Origin: Larix kaempferi
Taxonomy: Eukaryota; Streptophyta; Pinopsida; Pinales; Pinaceae
Direction: 5' to 3'
NCBI GenBank assembly: GCA_027924585.1
Contig: BSBM01001448.1
Location: 2,666,001 to 2,730,000, forward strand
DNA length: 64,000 nt
Shown: positions 22,687-33,773 of the stretch, piece after piece
Layout of the letters: every line of letters begins with the position of its first letter
Position numbering within the stretch: the stretch's first letter is position 1
Notes under the pieces: generated by a model
What the model was told of the DNA's origin: nothing
What the model saw: the letters and a program-made list of their open reading frames with translations, nothing else
The model's database searches: none
Program-made: the position numbers and the translations under genes

Positions 22687-25600
22687 TGTTGGCAGCAAGC
22701 AACAACCTCTTCGCTTCTTGACTAAGTGAAGAGAGATCAGTCCTTTATGTGATAAATGAATGAAAAATTATATAGAGCTCCTTCAGAATCTTTGATTCTG
22801 AAGGTGCTCTTAATCAAAGAAAGGTAATTAATGACTCTAGGAGCTGATAAGGATTTGATCATCGAATTTGGTTTTGGAATCAAGGATTGATAAGTTTCGT
22901 AAATTCTTGTTAAAAATTGTTCAAAATATTGAAACAAGTTTATGTAACTTAAGGGTTTTGTGTCAAAGAAATATCATTAAGCACATTGTTTAGGGTATTT
23001 TTAGTCTCAAGACTAAGTGAATTTGGGAATCTAATATCATAAGTAATATCCTATTATAAACTTTGTCATTATCATGTTTAATCAATAAATGGTGGTTTAT
23101 ATAGGAAGCGTTTCACATATGATAAATACCCTATCTAATGACATATACTATAGTGTGTTAATACCATGTATAAAGGTTTTGACTTAGCATTGTGTATATA
23201 TAGTTTGTACATATAAATAAAATAAACACCAAGCTGGCCATCTGATTAATACCTACTCAACCTTAAAACGCAATCTATGCCTCTTCATGACACGACGTAA
23301 TATCATAGAATAATAATGATCGTTTGATGAACTGACCTGGCGATAAATCAACGGTTAAATTGATAAACCTTTGGATCGGTGAGTTGGCATGGAAACGTGG
23401 CCTTCACCATTTGATGGATTCGACAATTGTATGCGTTTGGCATCACCGTGTTGACAGTGTTAATCACTAACACTCATTTCAAACTACGGCCATCGTACTT
23501 ATAATAATGAACCACTGTCAATAATCAATGATCTTAATAATGGTTATATCAGTTGTCATATCGATGGTTCACCAAGTTAAGCAGCCTTCGTATCGCTGGT
23601 TCGTTAAGTTAAGTAGTGATCACTACTTGGCGAGGTTAAAACGCAGACAAGTTAGCATAAGCCATGATGTAGCATGAACGTGTAATATTTATCACCATCC
23701 CGCTAAAATGGTAGGTTCAGAGATTTGATCTTGATCAGATTTCGCGCATGTGAAGATTTTTCTAGTATGTCGTGTGTATGGATACCCATTCCATCTGTAT
23801 TCACATTTCCTTTCATTCCACGACTAAAACTAAACAGCGCTGAAGAAACCATGTCTCCTCTGAACCGTTTTGAAATCTCAGGGTATGAAATTATTGAAGC
23901 TAATCAGGAGGTTGCCCAGAAATTTGATAAAATGGGATGGACGCATTTCTTTCAAAGCTTTGATGGTCATCATGTGGAGATTACCAGGATGTTCGCAATG
24001 GGTTTTAAAAACGACAGGGTGCGAATCGGGGGTTGTGAGTTTGTTATCAATGAAGACAGCATTGCTGAAGCCACGAAGCTTCCCCAGGTGGGGGAACGCT
24101 GGTTTAAAGGCCTTATGGTGGATAAGAAGAAGTGTTTGGCACTGTTCTCGCCTCTACCAGATAAAACGAAATTGAGGGTAGGCGTGCCTGTAAAATTTCT
24201 CAAGCCCGAGTGGAGAGCTTACTATGAAATCTTGGTAAGGTACGTAACCTGTTGTGGACGTTTTTCCCATTTGCATTTGTATCATTTACGGTTGCTGTTA
24301 GCGGTTAAGGGTCATAAACTTAACTTGCCCTTCTATCTGTGGCAAAGTCTGAAGAAAATGTCCCAGTCTGTGAGAAATTTTAATAACCCTGATAATAGTC
24401 TGTGTCACCATGGATTGGTTAAAATTTTGCTACAATATCAATTATCCAAGAAAGGTCAGTCGTGGGATGAATTCCTCGTCAATTGTAAATTGGGGCCAAC
24501 ACAGCATTGGCCCAATTCGTCTCCTCGAGCTCGTAGGAAACGAAAACTTATAGATTCTGAGGATGATAGCTCGGAGGATAATGAACCAGAGGACATAAGC
24601 ACGTCTGTAGATGATGAGGTAGATAAAGATGATGATAGGGCTTCAGTTCCTTGCAGTTCTAGGGAAATTTTAAATGAATCTCAAACCGATAATATTGATG
24701 GAAACCCTGTAAAATTAAAAGAGGGATCAGCCGAAGATGAAATCGATAAATCTACTGAATGTGATAAAATTCCTATGCATAAGCTGAACCATTTGGCTCA
24801 GGTTTGTTGTGATAAGGAAGGGCCGAAGATTGGAAACCTATCATCTTCACGTAGAATCACCAGAAGCATGCATAGTCGTCATTCTACTCCGAGGTATAGG
24901 TCTGATCCACAGACTTCCAAATCTACTGCTGCCGAACCTGCAGTTGTAACTATTGAGGATGATATTCCGATATCTATCCCTAGCGCGTTGGGTATAGGGA
25001 ATTCCACCACTGTCCAGGGAAATGATGTGCCATCAGGTGAGGTCGAGGGTAATCAACCGGAAATAGATCCTAATACTGTACAATTTGAACCATCTCACCA
25101 CCAGCGTTGTGATAGTCCTCGTTCTCTTCATGTAGCCAGCGAAGACGAAACCCTACAGCAGGTATTAGGAGATGTCTATCAGGATAAGAAAGCAGAGTCT
25201 AAAGAAAAACGCAAACAGTATATGGTTTTGTTGCAGGAAGAAAATAAAACGCTCAAGAAAGAATTGTTAGAATGGATTGACAGGTGGAAAAGGGCCAACG
25301 TGAAAAAGAATCAATTCAAGAAATCTAAGAAATCCATATTAAAAACAAACCAGATGCTTTTGGAACGAATTGAAAATCAAAATGTCAAAATTATCAGGTT
25401 AAAGGCTAAATTGGACGAAGCCAGAAGAGTCGTTGCTCTTCGTAGTGAAGCCTAATAGTTCTTTTTCTTGTTGACAGGTAACGATTATCTTGATTTAGCA
25501 TGTCTGTAAAATCGGAGATTTTACAGGCATGCATTTATAATTTTGTTTTAATATTTCGGTTAACTGTGTTAAATCGATTTTAATATGATATATTTATTGA

Positions 25601-26810
25601 ATTTAATGCAGGAGGATTTTATCACCGTTTTCTTCCAGGAATGCAGGACGTAGTGGATGCGTTGGCGCAAAAGTGCAGCTGATCTGTTACTAGTTGGAGT
25701 ATTCTGAATGGTCAAGAATGTTCTGAGATGTCTCGACTCAGGCTAGTCGATTCTATTTTCAGTATTTGGTGTAATTAGATGCTTTTTTGGTTAAGTAATT
25801 TCCTATAATGTTGCATGCAACATTTATAGCAAAAACCGACTCTCACTAGTATATGAAGGAAGATTTTGATGAACTCGAGGGGGATGAAGTGTAGAGGAAA
25901 AACTTCTTGAAATATATTTTATTACTAGTATTATTTCAAAACCTGAAGCTGAAGCTTTGTTATGGATGATACTGGAGATCTACGAATGATGCTGTGAATG
26001 GTATTCATTTTTGGGTTTTTATATATACATATATTTCAGTTTGTCATCTTCTGTTTATATGCAAACTATGTATGCTGTGTCATACTGATGTTTAGATAAT
26101 TTCTCACTTTATCGTCTCAGGATTAGTTATTGAATGCATATGTCATTGTAGTTTGTTCATTAGTGTGTTCACTGTGAACATTAGCTTGAATGATATAACT
26201 TCTTGTTTATTTAAAGTTTCATTTATATGTTAATGGTGAAAATTTAAATAAACATTATCTTAAATTCGAATGACTATCTTGAACAATAATTGTTAATCAG
26301 TTCTGGAAATGAAATTTGACTGTGTCTTTTAGGTTGAAATTCAACTCCATTCCTATATAGCAGAGTAATTGTTGTTATAATTTAAACATGTTTGGTTTAT
26401 ATCGTACTTCAATTTTCTGTTATAAGATTAATGATTGATTTTAATTTCAAATCTGCTCTCAGCTGAGATAGGGTTAAATAGGATAGATAGATTAGTTTTA
26501 AGTTTATTTTATCTCTAGTATTAATCATCCTGCATACTGTAATTAAGCCTTCATACTTAGAAATTTTCACAAAAATTGAAGTCTTTCTCTTCAGAAAGCA
26601 GCTTTAGGATATTTGTAAATATATAGATAGGCTAAACATGAGAATAGGTTAGACTTTGCTAGTTTTGAGGTCTCCTTAAGAGACAAACTAGCTGGTAGCA
26701 GGACCATAACCTGTGAGGTCTTGTTAATTCAAACACACCGGATACTGCTTTAAGTTGATTGTGTGGATAAAACCTCTTTATTGGCTCTGATTCATAAAAT
26801 CGGGCCAACA
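22687..26810 (+). repeat. 3' LTR of element A
   Basis: 4124 bp, the same length as the 5' LTR and nearly identical to it. The offset between copies is 11563 bp throughout, so there is no net indel. The differences I saw are C/T near 12270 against 23833 and A/G near 13799 against 25362. It ends GCCAACA, followed by the target duplication AGTAA. Confidence 0.95.
23851..25455 (+). CDS. LTR-encoded accessory protein (3' LTR copy)
   Basis: The same 534-aa product as the 5' LTR copy when started at the ATG at 23851. The long frame from 23725 differs by one residue (Pro to Leu at residue 36), which lies upstream of the preferred start. The other base difference is silent (a Leu codon). If U3 ends near 26050, this 3' copy is the one carried at the 3' end of full-length genomic RNA. 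It could therefore be translated as a distal cistron through splicing; the 5' copy would be upstream of the transcription start. Function is unknown. Domain layout is given under the 5' copy. Confidence 0.8.
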   Translation: MSPLNRFEISGYEIIEANQEVAQKFDKMGWTHFFQSFDGHHVEITRMFAMGFKNDRVRIGGCEFVINEDSIAEATKLPQVGERWFKGLMVDKKKCLALFSPLPDKTKLRVGVPVKFLKPEWRAYYEILVRYVTCCGRFSHLHLYHLRLLLAVKGHKLNLPFYLWQSLKKMSQSVRNFNNPDNSLCHHGLVKILLQYQLSKKGQSWDEFLVNCKLGPTQHWPNSSPRARRKRKLIDSEDDSSEDNEPEDISTSVDDEVDKDDDRASVPCSSREILNESQTDNIDGNPVKLKEGSAEDEIDKSTECDKIPMHKLNHLAQVCCDKEGPKIGNLSSSRRITRSMHSRHSTPRYRSDPQTSKSTAAEPAVVTIEDDIPISIPSALGIGNSTTVQGNDVPSGEVEGNQPEIDPNTVQFEPSHHQRCDSPRSLHVASEDETLQQVLGDVYQDKKAESKEKRKQYMVLLQEENKTLKKELLEWIDRWKRANVKKNQFKKSKKSILKTNQMLLERIENQNVKIIRLKAKLDEARRVVALRSEA

Positions 26811-26815
26811 AGTAA

Positions 26816-27557
26816 ATTAAAATGGTTGAATCTATTTTTAAAATCAACTTGAACAAAACAAGATTTTTTTTTAAAAAATCACCAAATTCTTATTAAAAAC
26901 AAAAAAAAGTGAAATATTCATGTTAGCACCTAGTTTTCATAGTCCAAATGATGATGTATAGTGGAGAAATGCATTGCACATTTTTAAATATGGTGAGAAA
27001 ATTCTTAAAAATGTCCCTAGTTCCATGATTAGGGGGTTAAATATGATCAAAATTGATGGATAAAAGCACTAAAAGAGACAACTTGAGAAGAAATTTGAAG
27101 AAAATTGCATAAATAAGCAATCGGGAGCAAAAAGAATGTTAAAAACAAATGTCTGAAAGCAAAGAATGAAAGCGCTAACTATCATGCAAGATACACCATC
27201 GATCGGGTGCACGAAGGAGATCAACGGTCGTCGATTGCCTCCGCATCACCAAAGTGCGTGGAGGAAAGAGGTAGCAAGCGGTCGCGAAAGGAAAAACTGG
27301 CAGATAGGTGGTGGATATATAGCACTTCGCAAATGAGAAAAGTTGTATGGGAAACCACTTTGGAGGGATGCGAAACCACCATGGCAGAAGGTATGGCATT
27401 GAAGTCAATGGTTGAGATCGATGATGGAAAGATCTAACAGCTTGGGATGCGTTCTTAATCATAGTGCAAGTCTCGGAAGATCAATGGCTCAGATTGCAAG
27501 CAAAATAAATCAAGGGTGATGAGTTCAAAAAGTGCCTGAAGGATAACGGGAGGAAAC
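26816..27557. other. Unassigned spacer before the copia element
   Basis: An AT-rich first half, then a less AT-rich part (27170-27450) with TATATAG at 27318 and cis-element-like phrases such as GAGATCAACGG and AAGATCTAACAG. Similar phrases recur just beyond the copia element (34010-34130), so this is probably the left part of the LTR-like sequence that holds ORF C, split by the copia insertion. The ORFs here (27175-27462) look incidental. Confidence 0.4.
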
Positions 27558-28016
27558 TGTTACGATATTTAGACACTTAGGAGTTAGTTAAGATCAACTT
27601 GTGTAATAGATCTGTTAGGGATAGTGTGTTTCTTTAGTATGCATTAGTATGCATTTGTAAATACTTAATCCAACGGTCACGATATGTTCCCGACATAGAG
27701 TGATCCGACAGCTCAACTTCTCTTAGATCAAACCTAACCTTGATCCGTGGCTTGACACCCGATTGGTCCATGATCTCTATTTAAAGAGCATGGAGGGTCA
27801 TTGTTTAGTTGATCGATTATGAGAAGCTCATTTGTAACTTTCTTTCTTTGCATAATAAATTGTCTCGTAGAAGCTATTTGGCCGGGGCCTTGGAGTGTTT
27901 CCCTCAAGAGGGTTTAAACCACGTCAAAACATCGGTGTGTTGATCTGTGATCTATTTGTGTGAAGTGGTTTCTCTTGATGTTCGGTCATTTGGTAGTACC
28001 CCCGTGTACCCGAACA
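27558..28016 (+). repeat. 5' LTR of the copia element
   Basis: 459 bp with TG...CA ends. A TATTTAAA box is at 27778-27785 and AATAAA at 27854-27859, giving a plausible promoter and polyA pair, followed by the initiator-Met primer site at 28017-28028. Confidence 0.95.
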
Positions 28017-29159
28017 TGGTATCAGAGCTTTTATGAAGTGTCACTTCTGGTTATGATCTAGATCTTGAACTGTTGTTGCCGAAACTCGAAAGGGTTTCTA
28101 GTTCTGTTATTTCTGTGCACTTCTGGGCTATGGAAGGTGTTCCATTGCGTCTGGAGCGTCATTTCCATTCGGAAATAGTTTTCGTTTGATCGAAAACGGT
28201 TCCTGGTTGCTCCAGAAACGCGTATTTCATCGGATCTAAAGGTATAATGTTACAATGACGCATTTTTTTATTTTCTTTTTTAAAAGAAAAAAATCTCATA
28301 TTTCATCATTTTTTACTGTTAGATTTTTTTGGGTTCAGATTGTTGCTTTCCCGTCTGCGTATGCTCTTTGCCGTGCACCTTGAGCGATCTTGGCAAATCA
28401 AAAACAGAAAGGGAAAGGGTTTTTCTCGGCTGCGTATGCTCTTTGCCGCGCACCTTGCGCGATCTCAGCAAATCAGAAACAGAGAGAAAACGTAGACTTT
28501 CCGGACAAGATAACAAGATCTAACTCCACAAGTGTGGAAAAGTTTTTTTTGTTTCGATTTGTGGTTTGTTTTGCAGGAAAAAGGGCAAGCACACAAACCG
28601 AGCAAGAAGAGTAAAAACAAAAAATCCCCCTTCCTCATTCCCATATTTTACATACGTTTTAATCTAGCTCACTTGGTTCAAAGTTGCTTTATTCCTTAAT
28701 AGGTCTTGAGTTCAAGTCTTAGGAAGTTACTTTTAAAAGAAAAAGTGCATGCAATTTCTATTTTCAAATTATTTTATTGTAAAAGTGCATCTCATTTAAA
28801 TAATAAAAAATAAAAATACAAGTGAGTCACTTAAGTTTTTTATTGTTGCACTATTTAAAAGTAATATCATTGTAAAAGTGAAATCACTTATTTTAAAAAA
28901 ATGGTTCACTTAAAACAACTTTCTTATAAAGTGATTGTCAAAAGGTTCATCTTGGGAAGAGGGGGGTTCTTTTTTTTTTGTGGACATTCTCTAGCTGCCA
29001 CGTCACTATTGGGGACATCTTCAACAATTTCTTTGTTCAAGCATAACTTCATCATACAGAGTCAGTTTTCAGTGTCGTTTTTTTTTAAACCTCCTATTTT
29101 TTCGAGCTCTTCACATCCAGACTATTGGTTTTTGCTTTTACAGCTATTAATTTATAAAT
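28017..29159 (+). other. Copia leader with a 75-bp tandem duplication and SINE-like insert
   Basis: Untranslated sequence between primer site and gag. It holds a diverged two-copy tandem repeat of 75-bp period (about 28346-28495, both copies carrying CTGCGTATGCTCTTTGCCG) and a tRNA-like segment at 28665-28720 (see separate entry). The remainder to 29159 is T- and A-rich. The leader is long for a plant copia element, probably because of the insert. Confidence 0.65.
28665..28760 (+). repeat. tRNA-derived SINE-like sequence
   Basis: TAGCTCACTTGGTTCAAAG resembles a pol III A box (TAGCTCAGTTGGTTAGAG type). About 30 bp on, GGTCTTGAGTTCAAGTCTT resembles a B box. Spacing and order match tRNA-derived SINE heads in plants. 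The right end and target duplications could not be fixed, so the extent is approximate. A decayed tRNA gene is the alternative. Confidence 0.45.
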
Positions 29160-32100
29160 ATGGCCGCCCCTTGTGATATTCTACTTAACAGTTCCAACTA
29201 TTTCTCATGGAAATCTCGTATGGAGGATGTTCTACGAAGTAGGGGACTTTTCAGAATTACCTTAGGGAAAGAAAAAGAACCCACTGATGATGATAAGAAA
29301 ATAAAATGGGCAAATAGATGTGATGAAGCTCGTGGATTGATTGGGATGTCAATCTCTACTGATTTGCGATTCCACATATCTGGAATTGATGAACCTAATG
29401 TTGCTTGGGACAAGTTGAAATCTGTGTTTGGTAAACACAATGAAATTTGAGGTCACCAACTCGAAAATGAGTTGATTTCTTTAAATCCAAGTTACTTTTC
29501 ATGCATTCAAGATTATTTATCTAAGTACAAAACTCTTAAACTCTTATGTGCAGAATGTAAGATTGAGAGGGAAGACAAACAATGCATTTATCATATTCTT
29601 TCCAAACTTGGACCTACATATTCTGTTTTTGTATCTACATTTTACTCCATGAAAGCATCCTTGAATGCAGCTAGCTATCAAGAGCCTAGTCTTGAATCCT
29701 TTTGTGATTCTTTGATTAGAGAACAAGATAAACTCATTCATATTGGAATAATCAACAATGCAGATACATCTGGGAAAGCTTTATTGTCCTAATAGAAAGA
29801 AAAGTTCAAGCCTCCCAAGAAACAAAATTTTTGCAATAATAAGTCAAACAAGGGTCCAAAACCCTCTCAGTCAGCTCCTTCTTTAAAAAATGACAAAGGA
29901 TCCAAGCCAAAAGGCAAGAAGACTAAGCGTCATTGCAACTATTGTAGGAAAGATAATCATGATGAATCTAAGTGTTTCAAGAAGATGGCAGCCTTGGAAG
30001 CAGCAATGAAGAAGCACTACATCAGCCTAGATTCGTCTTCAGAATCTGCCTCTCATGGACATGCACTTTGTGCTTCTGGTTATTCTTATAATGCATCTTC
30101 TTCTTCTACTTCAAATGAATGGCTCATTGATTCTGGAGCATCTTATCATATTTCTAAGGATCAAGCCATCTTTTCTACTATGCATGAATGTAACACCAAA
30201 CAAATATTTGTTGGTGATGATAGATCTCTAAGTGTTGTAGGAGCTAGAACAGTTCCAGTAGATAATGGTCATTTTAGTGATGTACTATGTGTTCCAACAA
30301 TTTCCTGCAATTTGTTATTAGTCTATTAGATCACTCATTCTGGTGAAGGTAAAACTATGACCTTTACACCTCACCAAGTTGTAATCAAAGATTTTAAAGA
30401 TCCTCAATAGGTCTTAGCTACCGGAATTGTTGATGATATTACTAGGTTGTACAAGTTTAACAACTTTGGGTCATCACCTTTCTCTTCAGTTTTTGTTGCT
30501 CATAGTGATAACTTGAGCAAACTTTGGCATGAGTGATTTGGTCACTTAAATTATCGCTCATTGCAACAACTATGTAAAGAAAATATGGTGATAGGTCTTA
30601 TAATGGTATCTTGCAGAGATGGTGTTTGCTCCGGTTGTGTACTCGGAAAACATCATCGGGACAGTTTTGACAAACGTGCATCTTGGCACGCCTTGGTTCC
30701 CTTGGAGCTTGTGCATAGTGACTTGTGTGGTCCTCTTCCATCTGCTTCCTTTTCTGGTTTCAAATATTTCTTAACTTTCATTGATGATTACACCAGATGC
30801 ACTTGGGTTTATTTCCTAAAACTTAAGAGCGAAGTATTTAACATATTCTTGGCCTACAAATCCCTTGTTGAAAAACAATCTAGTCATCAAATTATTAAGT
30901 TAAGATCTGACAATGGAGGAGAATATGTTAACAATAAGTTCACTACTTTCTGCACTGAACAAGGCATCTAACAACAACACACTATTCCATATACACCACA
31001 ACAAAATGGTGTAGCTGAGTGGAAGAACCGCACTTTAAAAGAAATGGCTAATTGTATGATCCAATCTAAGGGACTAAGTCTTCAATTTTGGGTTGAAGCC
31101 ATTAATTATGCAAATTACATAGTTAATCGCACCCCCACTAAAGCATTACAAGGTATAACACCGGAAGAATCATGGAGTAAAACTAAACCTGATGTAAGTC
31201 ACTTCCGTGTGTTTGGTAGTGAAGCATGGGCTCACATTCCGGATGAAAAACGGAAAGCATTTCAGCCTAAAACTGAAAAGTGCATATTTGTTGGATATTA
31301 TGAAGATGTAAAAGGTTAGAGACTTCTTCAACCACATTCTCATGATATAATCATTAGAAGAGATGTTAAATTTGATGAAAATCTCTTGGCCTGCGAGCCT
31401 AACTCAGAGATTGTGCCATCTTTGGCCTGCGAGCCTGATTCAACGTTTATGCCTTCTTCTTCTTCTTCCAACTTCCTTGACAGGTTTTCAACTCCAGTTT
31501 CTGATGATGACAGTGAGGATGAAAATCCACCTGCTCATGTTCCTCCAGTTGCACCAGCACAAGTGCTTCCTCGATGGGTCCATTCAACATGTGAAGTAGC
31601 TGGTGATCTTGCCGGTGATCCTAGAGATCAACGTCGAACACATTCTCAGTTTCAGCAAGCCTCTTCTCTTTTGGCTCAAGTTTCCGAGAATCATGATCCA
31701 TAAACTTTTGCAGAAGCTTCAGGGAATCTAGATTGGAATGCAGCCATGGATGAAGAATATCGTTCCTTAACGGCGAACGATACTTGGGATCTTGTACCTC
31801 TTCCAAAAGGAAGAAAACTTGTCAGATGTAAATGGGTCTACAGAACTAAGTATGCATCAGATGGAAGTGTTGAAAGACTTAAGGCAAGGTTAGTTGCCAA
31901 AGGTTTTTCCCAAGTTGAAGGGATTGACTACAATGAAACCTTTGCTCCCGTCGCAAAAATGAACTCCATCCGCCTTGTTCTTTCCCTTGCAGCCTTACAC
32001 AACTGGGAAGTCCATCAAATGGATGTCAAGTTTGCCTTCTTACATGGTGATTTACAGGAGGAAATTTACATGGAACAACCTCTTGGCTATGTTCAGAATA

Positions 32101-33233
32101 ACTCTAGCCTTGTCTGCCGCCTTAAGAAATCCTTATATGGCCTTAAGCAAGCTCCTAGAGCTTGGTATGCCAAAATGGATAACTTTCTCCTTGACACTAG
32201 TTTTTCTAGATGCCATTCTGACCCCAATGTCTATACCAAGAAAGTAGGAAACCATCTCATCATACTTGTTCTATATGTTGATGACCTTATTCTTACTGGT
32301 AGTGACCCTAAGCTTATAACCCATGTGAAATCCAGTCTTAAACAAAATTTTGAAATGTCAGACTTAGGACGTTTGCATTATTTTCTTGGTCTCCAAGTCC
32401 TACAAACCAAAGAAGGAATCTTTCTTTCTCAGTCTAAGTATGCTTGTGACCTTCTTCGTCGCTTTCACATGGAAGATTTTACACCAGCCCCTTCTTCCTT
32501 CCAATGTGGAGTCAAACTTTCTGCCACTTGTACTTCACTTGAAGTCGATGCCACCTTGTATCGTCAGCTTGTTCGTAGTCTCTTATACTTGACTCATTCC
32601 TGTCTTGACCTTTCCTTTGCCGTTGGTCATGTTGCCCGTTATATGAAGACACCTCATGAAAGTCACTGGAAAGCAGCTAAAAGAATACTTTGATATATTC
32701 GAGGTACAGTTCAGTTTGGGATTCATTACAGTACAGGGGGGGAACCTTTGTTGGTTGGTTTCACTGATTCAGATTAGGCTGGCGATCCTGATGATCGAAA
32801 GTCTACTACAGGTTATGTTTTCAGTTTGGGATCTGGACCTATTACTTGGGCTTGTAAGAAACAACAAGCTCTTGCTCTTTCTTCAACAGAGGCAGAATAT
32901 CGAGCAGCAGCTAATGCCAGTCAGGAAGCTTTATGGCTTTGACAGATCCTTTCAGAGTTTGGATTCGAGCAGCAGCAGCCTACTCCACTTTGGTGTGACA
33001 ATCAAAGTGCCATCAAGCTTGCCAAAGATCTAATTCTACATCAACGCAACAAACGCATTGAGCTACATATGCACTTCATCAGAAATCTTGTTCATGATCG
33101 TGTTCTTGAAGTGCTCTTTTTCCCTACAGATGATCAAGTTGCAGACATCTTCACCAAGTCTCTTACAGAAGCGAAGTTTTCTAAACTTCGATCTATGTTA
33201 GGAGTTCAAGAACTTGTCATTAAGGGGGAATAG
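29160..33233 (+). pseudogene. Copia Gag-Pol polyprotein, one frame broken by 12 stop codons
   Basis: A 1358-codon frame with no frameshift. Stops lie at 29448, 29790, 29793, 30327, 30408, 30534, 30969, 31317, 31701, 32691, 32775 and 32940; the natural stop is at 33231. Domains in order: Gag (from 29160), zinc knuckle CNYCRKDNHDESKC (about 29935), protease WLIDSGASYHIS (about 30120), and integrase with the pre-integrase block LWHE...FGHLN and catalytic segments HSDLCGP, RSDNGGEY and NGVAE. RT follows from about 31746, with KWVYRTKYASDGS, HQMDVKFAFLHGDL and active site YVDD. RNase H has STEAEYRA and a late DIFTKSL block. Nearly all stops sit where C-to-T or G-to-A changes in Gln, Arg or Trp codons explain them. 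Confidence 0.95.
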
Positions 33234-33306
33234 GCTCTAATGCTTGCTTCCTTCTCCTAATAGTGTCACTTTTGTAAATCCTTCAATCCTATCCCAAGTT
33301 GTTCTT

Positions 33307-33315
33307 AAGGGGGGA
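33307..33315 (+). other. Copia polypurine tract
   Basis: AAGGGGGGA directly before the 3' LTR start at 33316, the expected plus-strand primer. Confidence 0.85.
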
Positions 33316-33773
33316 TGTTAGGATATTTAGACACTTAGGAGTTAGTTAAGATCAACTTGTGTAATAGAACCGTTAGGGATAGTGTGTTTATTTAGTATGC
33401 ATTAGTATGCATTTGTAAATACTTAATCCGACGGTCACAATATGTTCCCGACATAGAGTGATCCGACGGCTCAACTTCTCTTAGATCAAACCTAACCTTG
33501 ATCCGTGGCTTAACACCCGATTGGTCCATGATCTCTATTTAAAGAGCATGGAGGGTCATTGTTTAGTTGATCAATTATGAGAAGCTCATTTGTAACTTTC
33601 TTTCTTTACATAATAAATTGTCCCGTGGAAGCTATTTGGCCGGGGCCGTGGAGTGTTTCCCTCAAGAGGGTTTAAACCACGTCAAAAAATTGATGTGTTG
33701 ATCTGTGATCTGTTTGTGTGAAGTGGTTTCTCTTGGTGTTTGGTCCTTTGGTAGTACCCTGTGTACCCGAACA
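33316..33773 (+). repeat. 3' LTR of the copia element
   Basis: 458 bp, collinear with the 5' LTR. Substitutions are spread along the length, plus a one-base indel near the end (CCCCCG against CCCTG). It is followed by AAAAC, the altered target duplication. Confidence 0.95.

Larger units (their letters stand above)
11119..26815 (+). mobile_element. Element A: complete young Tat-like Ty3/gypsy LTR retrotransposon
   Basis: The element occupies 11124-26810, flanked by a perfect 5-bp target duplication AGTAA (11119-11123 and 26811-26815). The two LTRs are 4124 bp each, both starting TGTTGGC and ending GCCAACA. I saw only two base differences between them (near 12270 and 13799 in the 5' copy), which implies very recent insertion. 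Internal order is primer-site region 15250-15267, intact gag-pol 15280-21387, then a 1.3-kb 3' untranslated region with repeated hairpins. Each LTR carries an intact extra ORF. The integrase lacks a chromodomain. An extra RNase H and the RT/integrase motif style (for example YRKMPFGLINAGATFQ and KLWLGPF) point to the Tat/Ogre side of gypsy elements. The exact lineage needs a phylogeny. Confidence 0.95.
27558..33773 (+). mobile_element. Decayed Ty1/copia LTR retrotransposon
   Basis: LTRs lie at 27558-28016 (459 bp) and 33316-33773 (458 bp), starting TGTTA and ending CGAACA, with roughly 20-22 differences by eye (about 95% identity). The primer site TGGTATCAGAGC begins at 28017 directly after the LTR. 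The polypurine tract AAGGGGGGA (33307-33315) abuts the 3' LTR. Flanks GAAAC and AAAAC form a target duplication with one mismatch. Domain order is Gag, PR, INT, RT, RNase H, which defines copia. It is older than element A and non-autonomous because of stop codons. Confidence 0.95.

Noticed and set aside
26921-26930. TGTTAGCACC as the 5' end of the LTR that holds ORF C
   Set aside because: No matching CA end or target duplication was found between 37.4 and 39.1 kb.
29160-33233. Reassigned stop codons (readthrough) in the copia frame
   Set aside because: All three stop types occur, gag and pol motifs have other damage (for example a changed Arg in the integrase tail), and the LTRs differ by about 5%. 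Decay is simpler.
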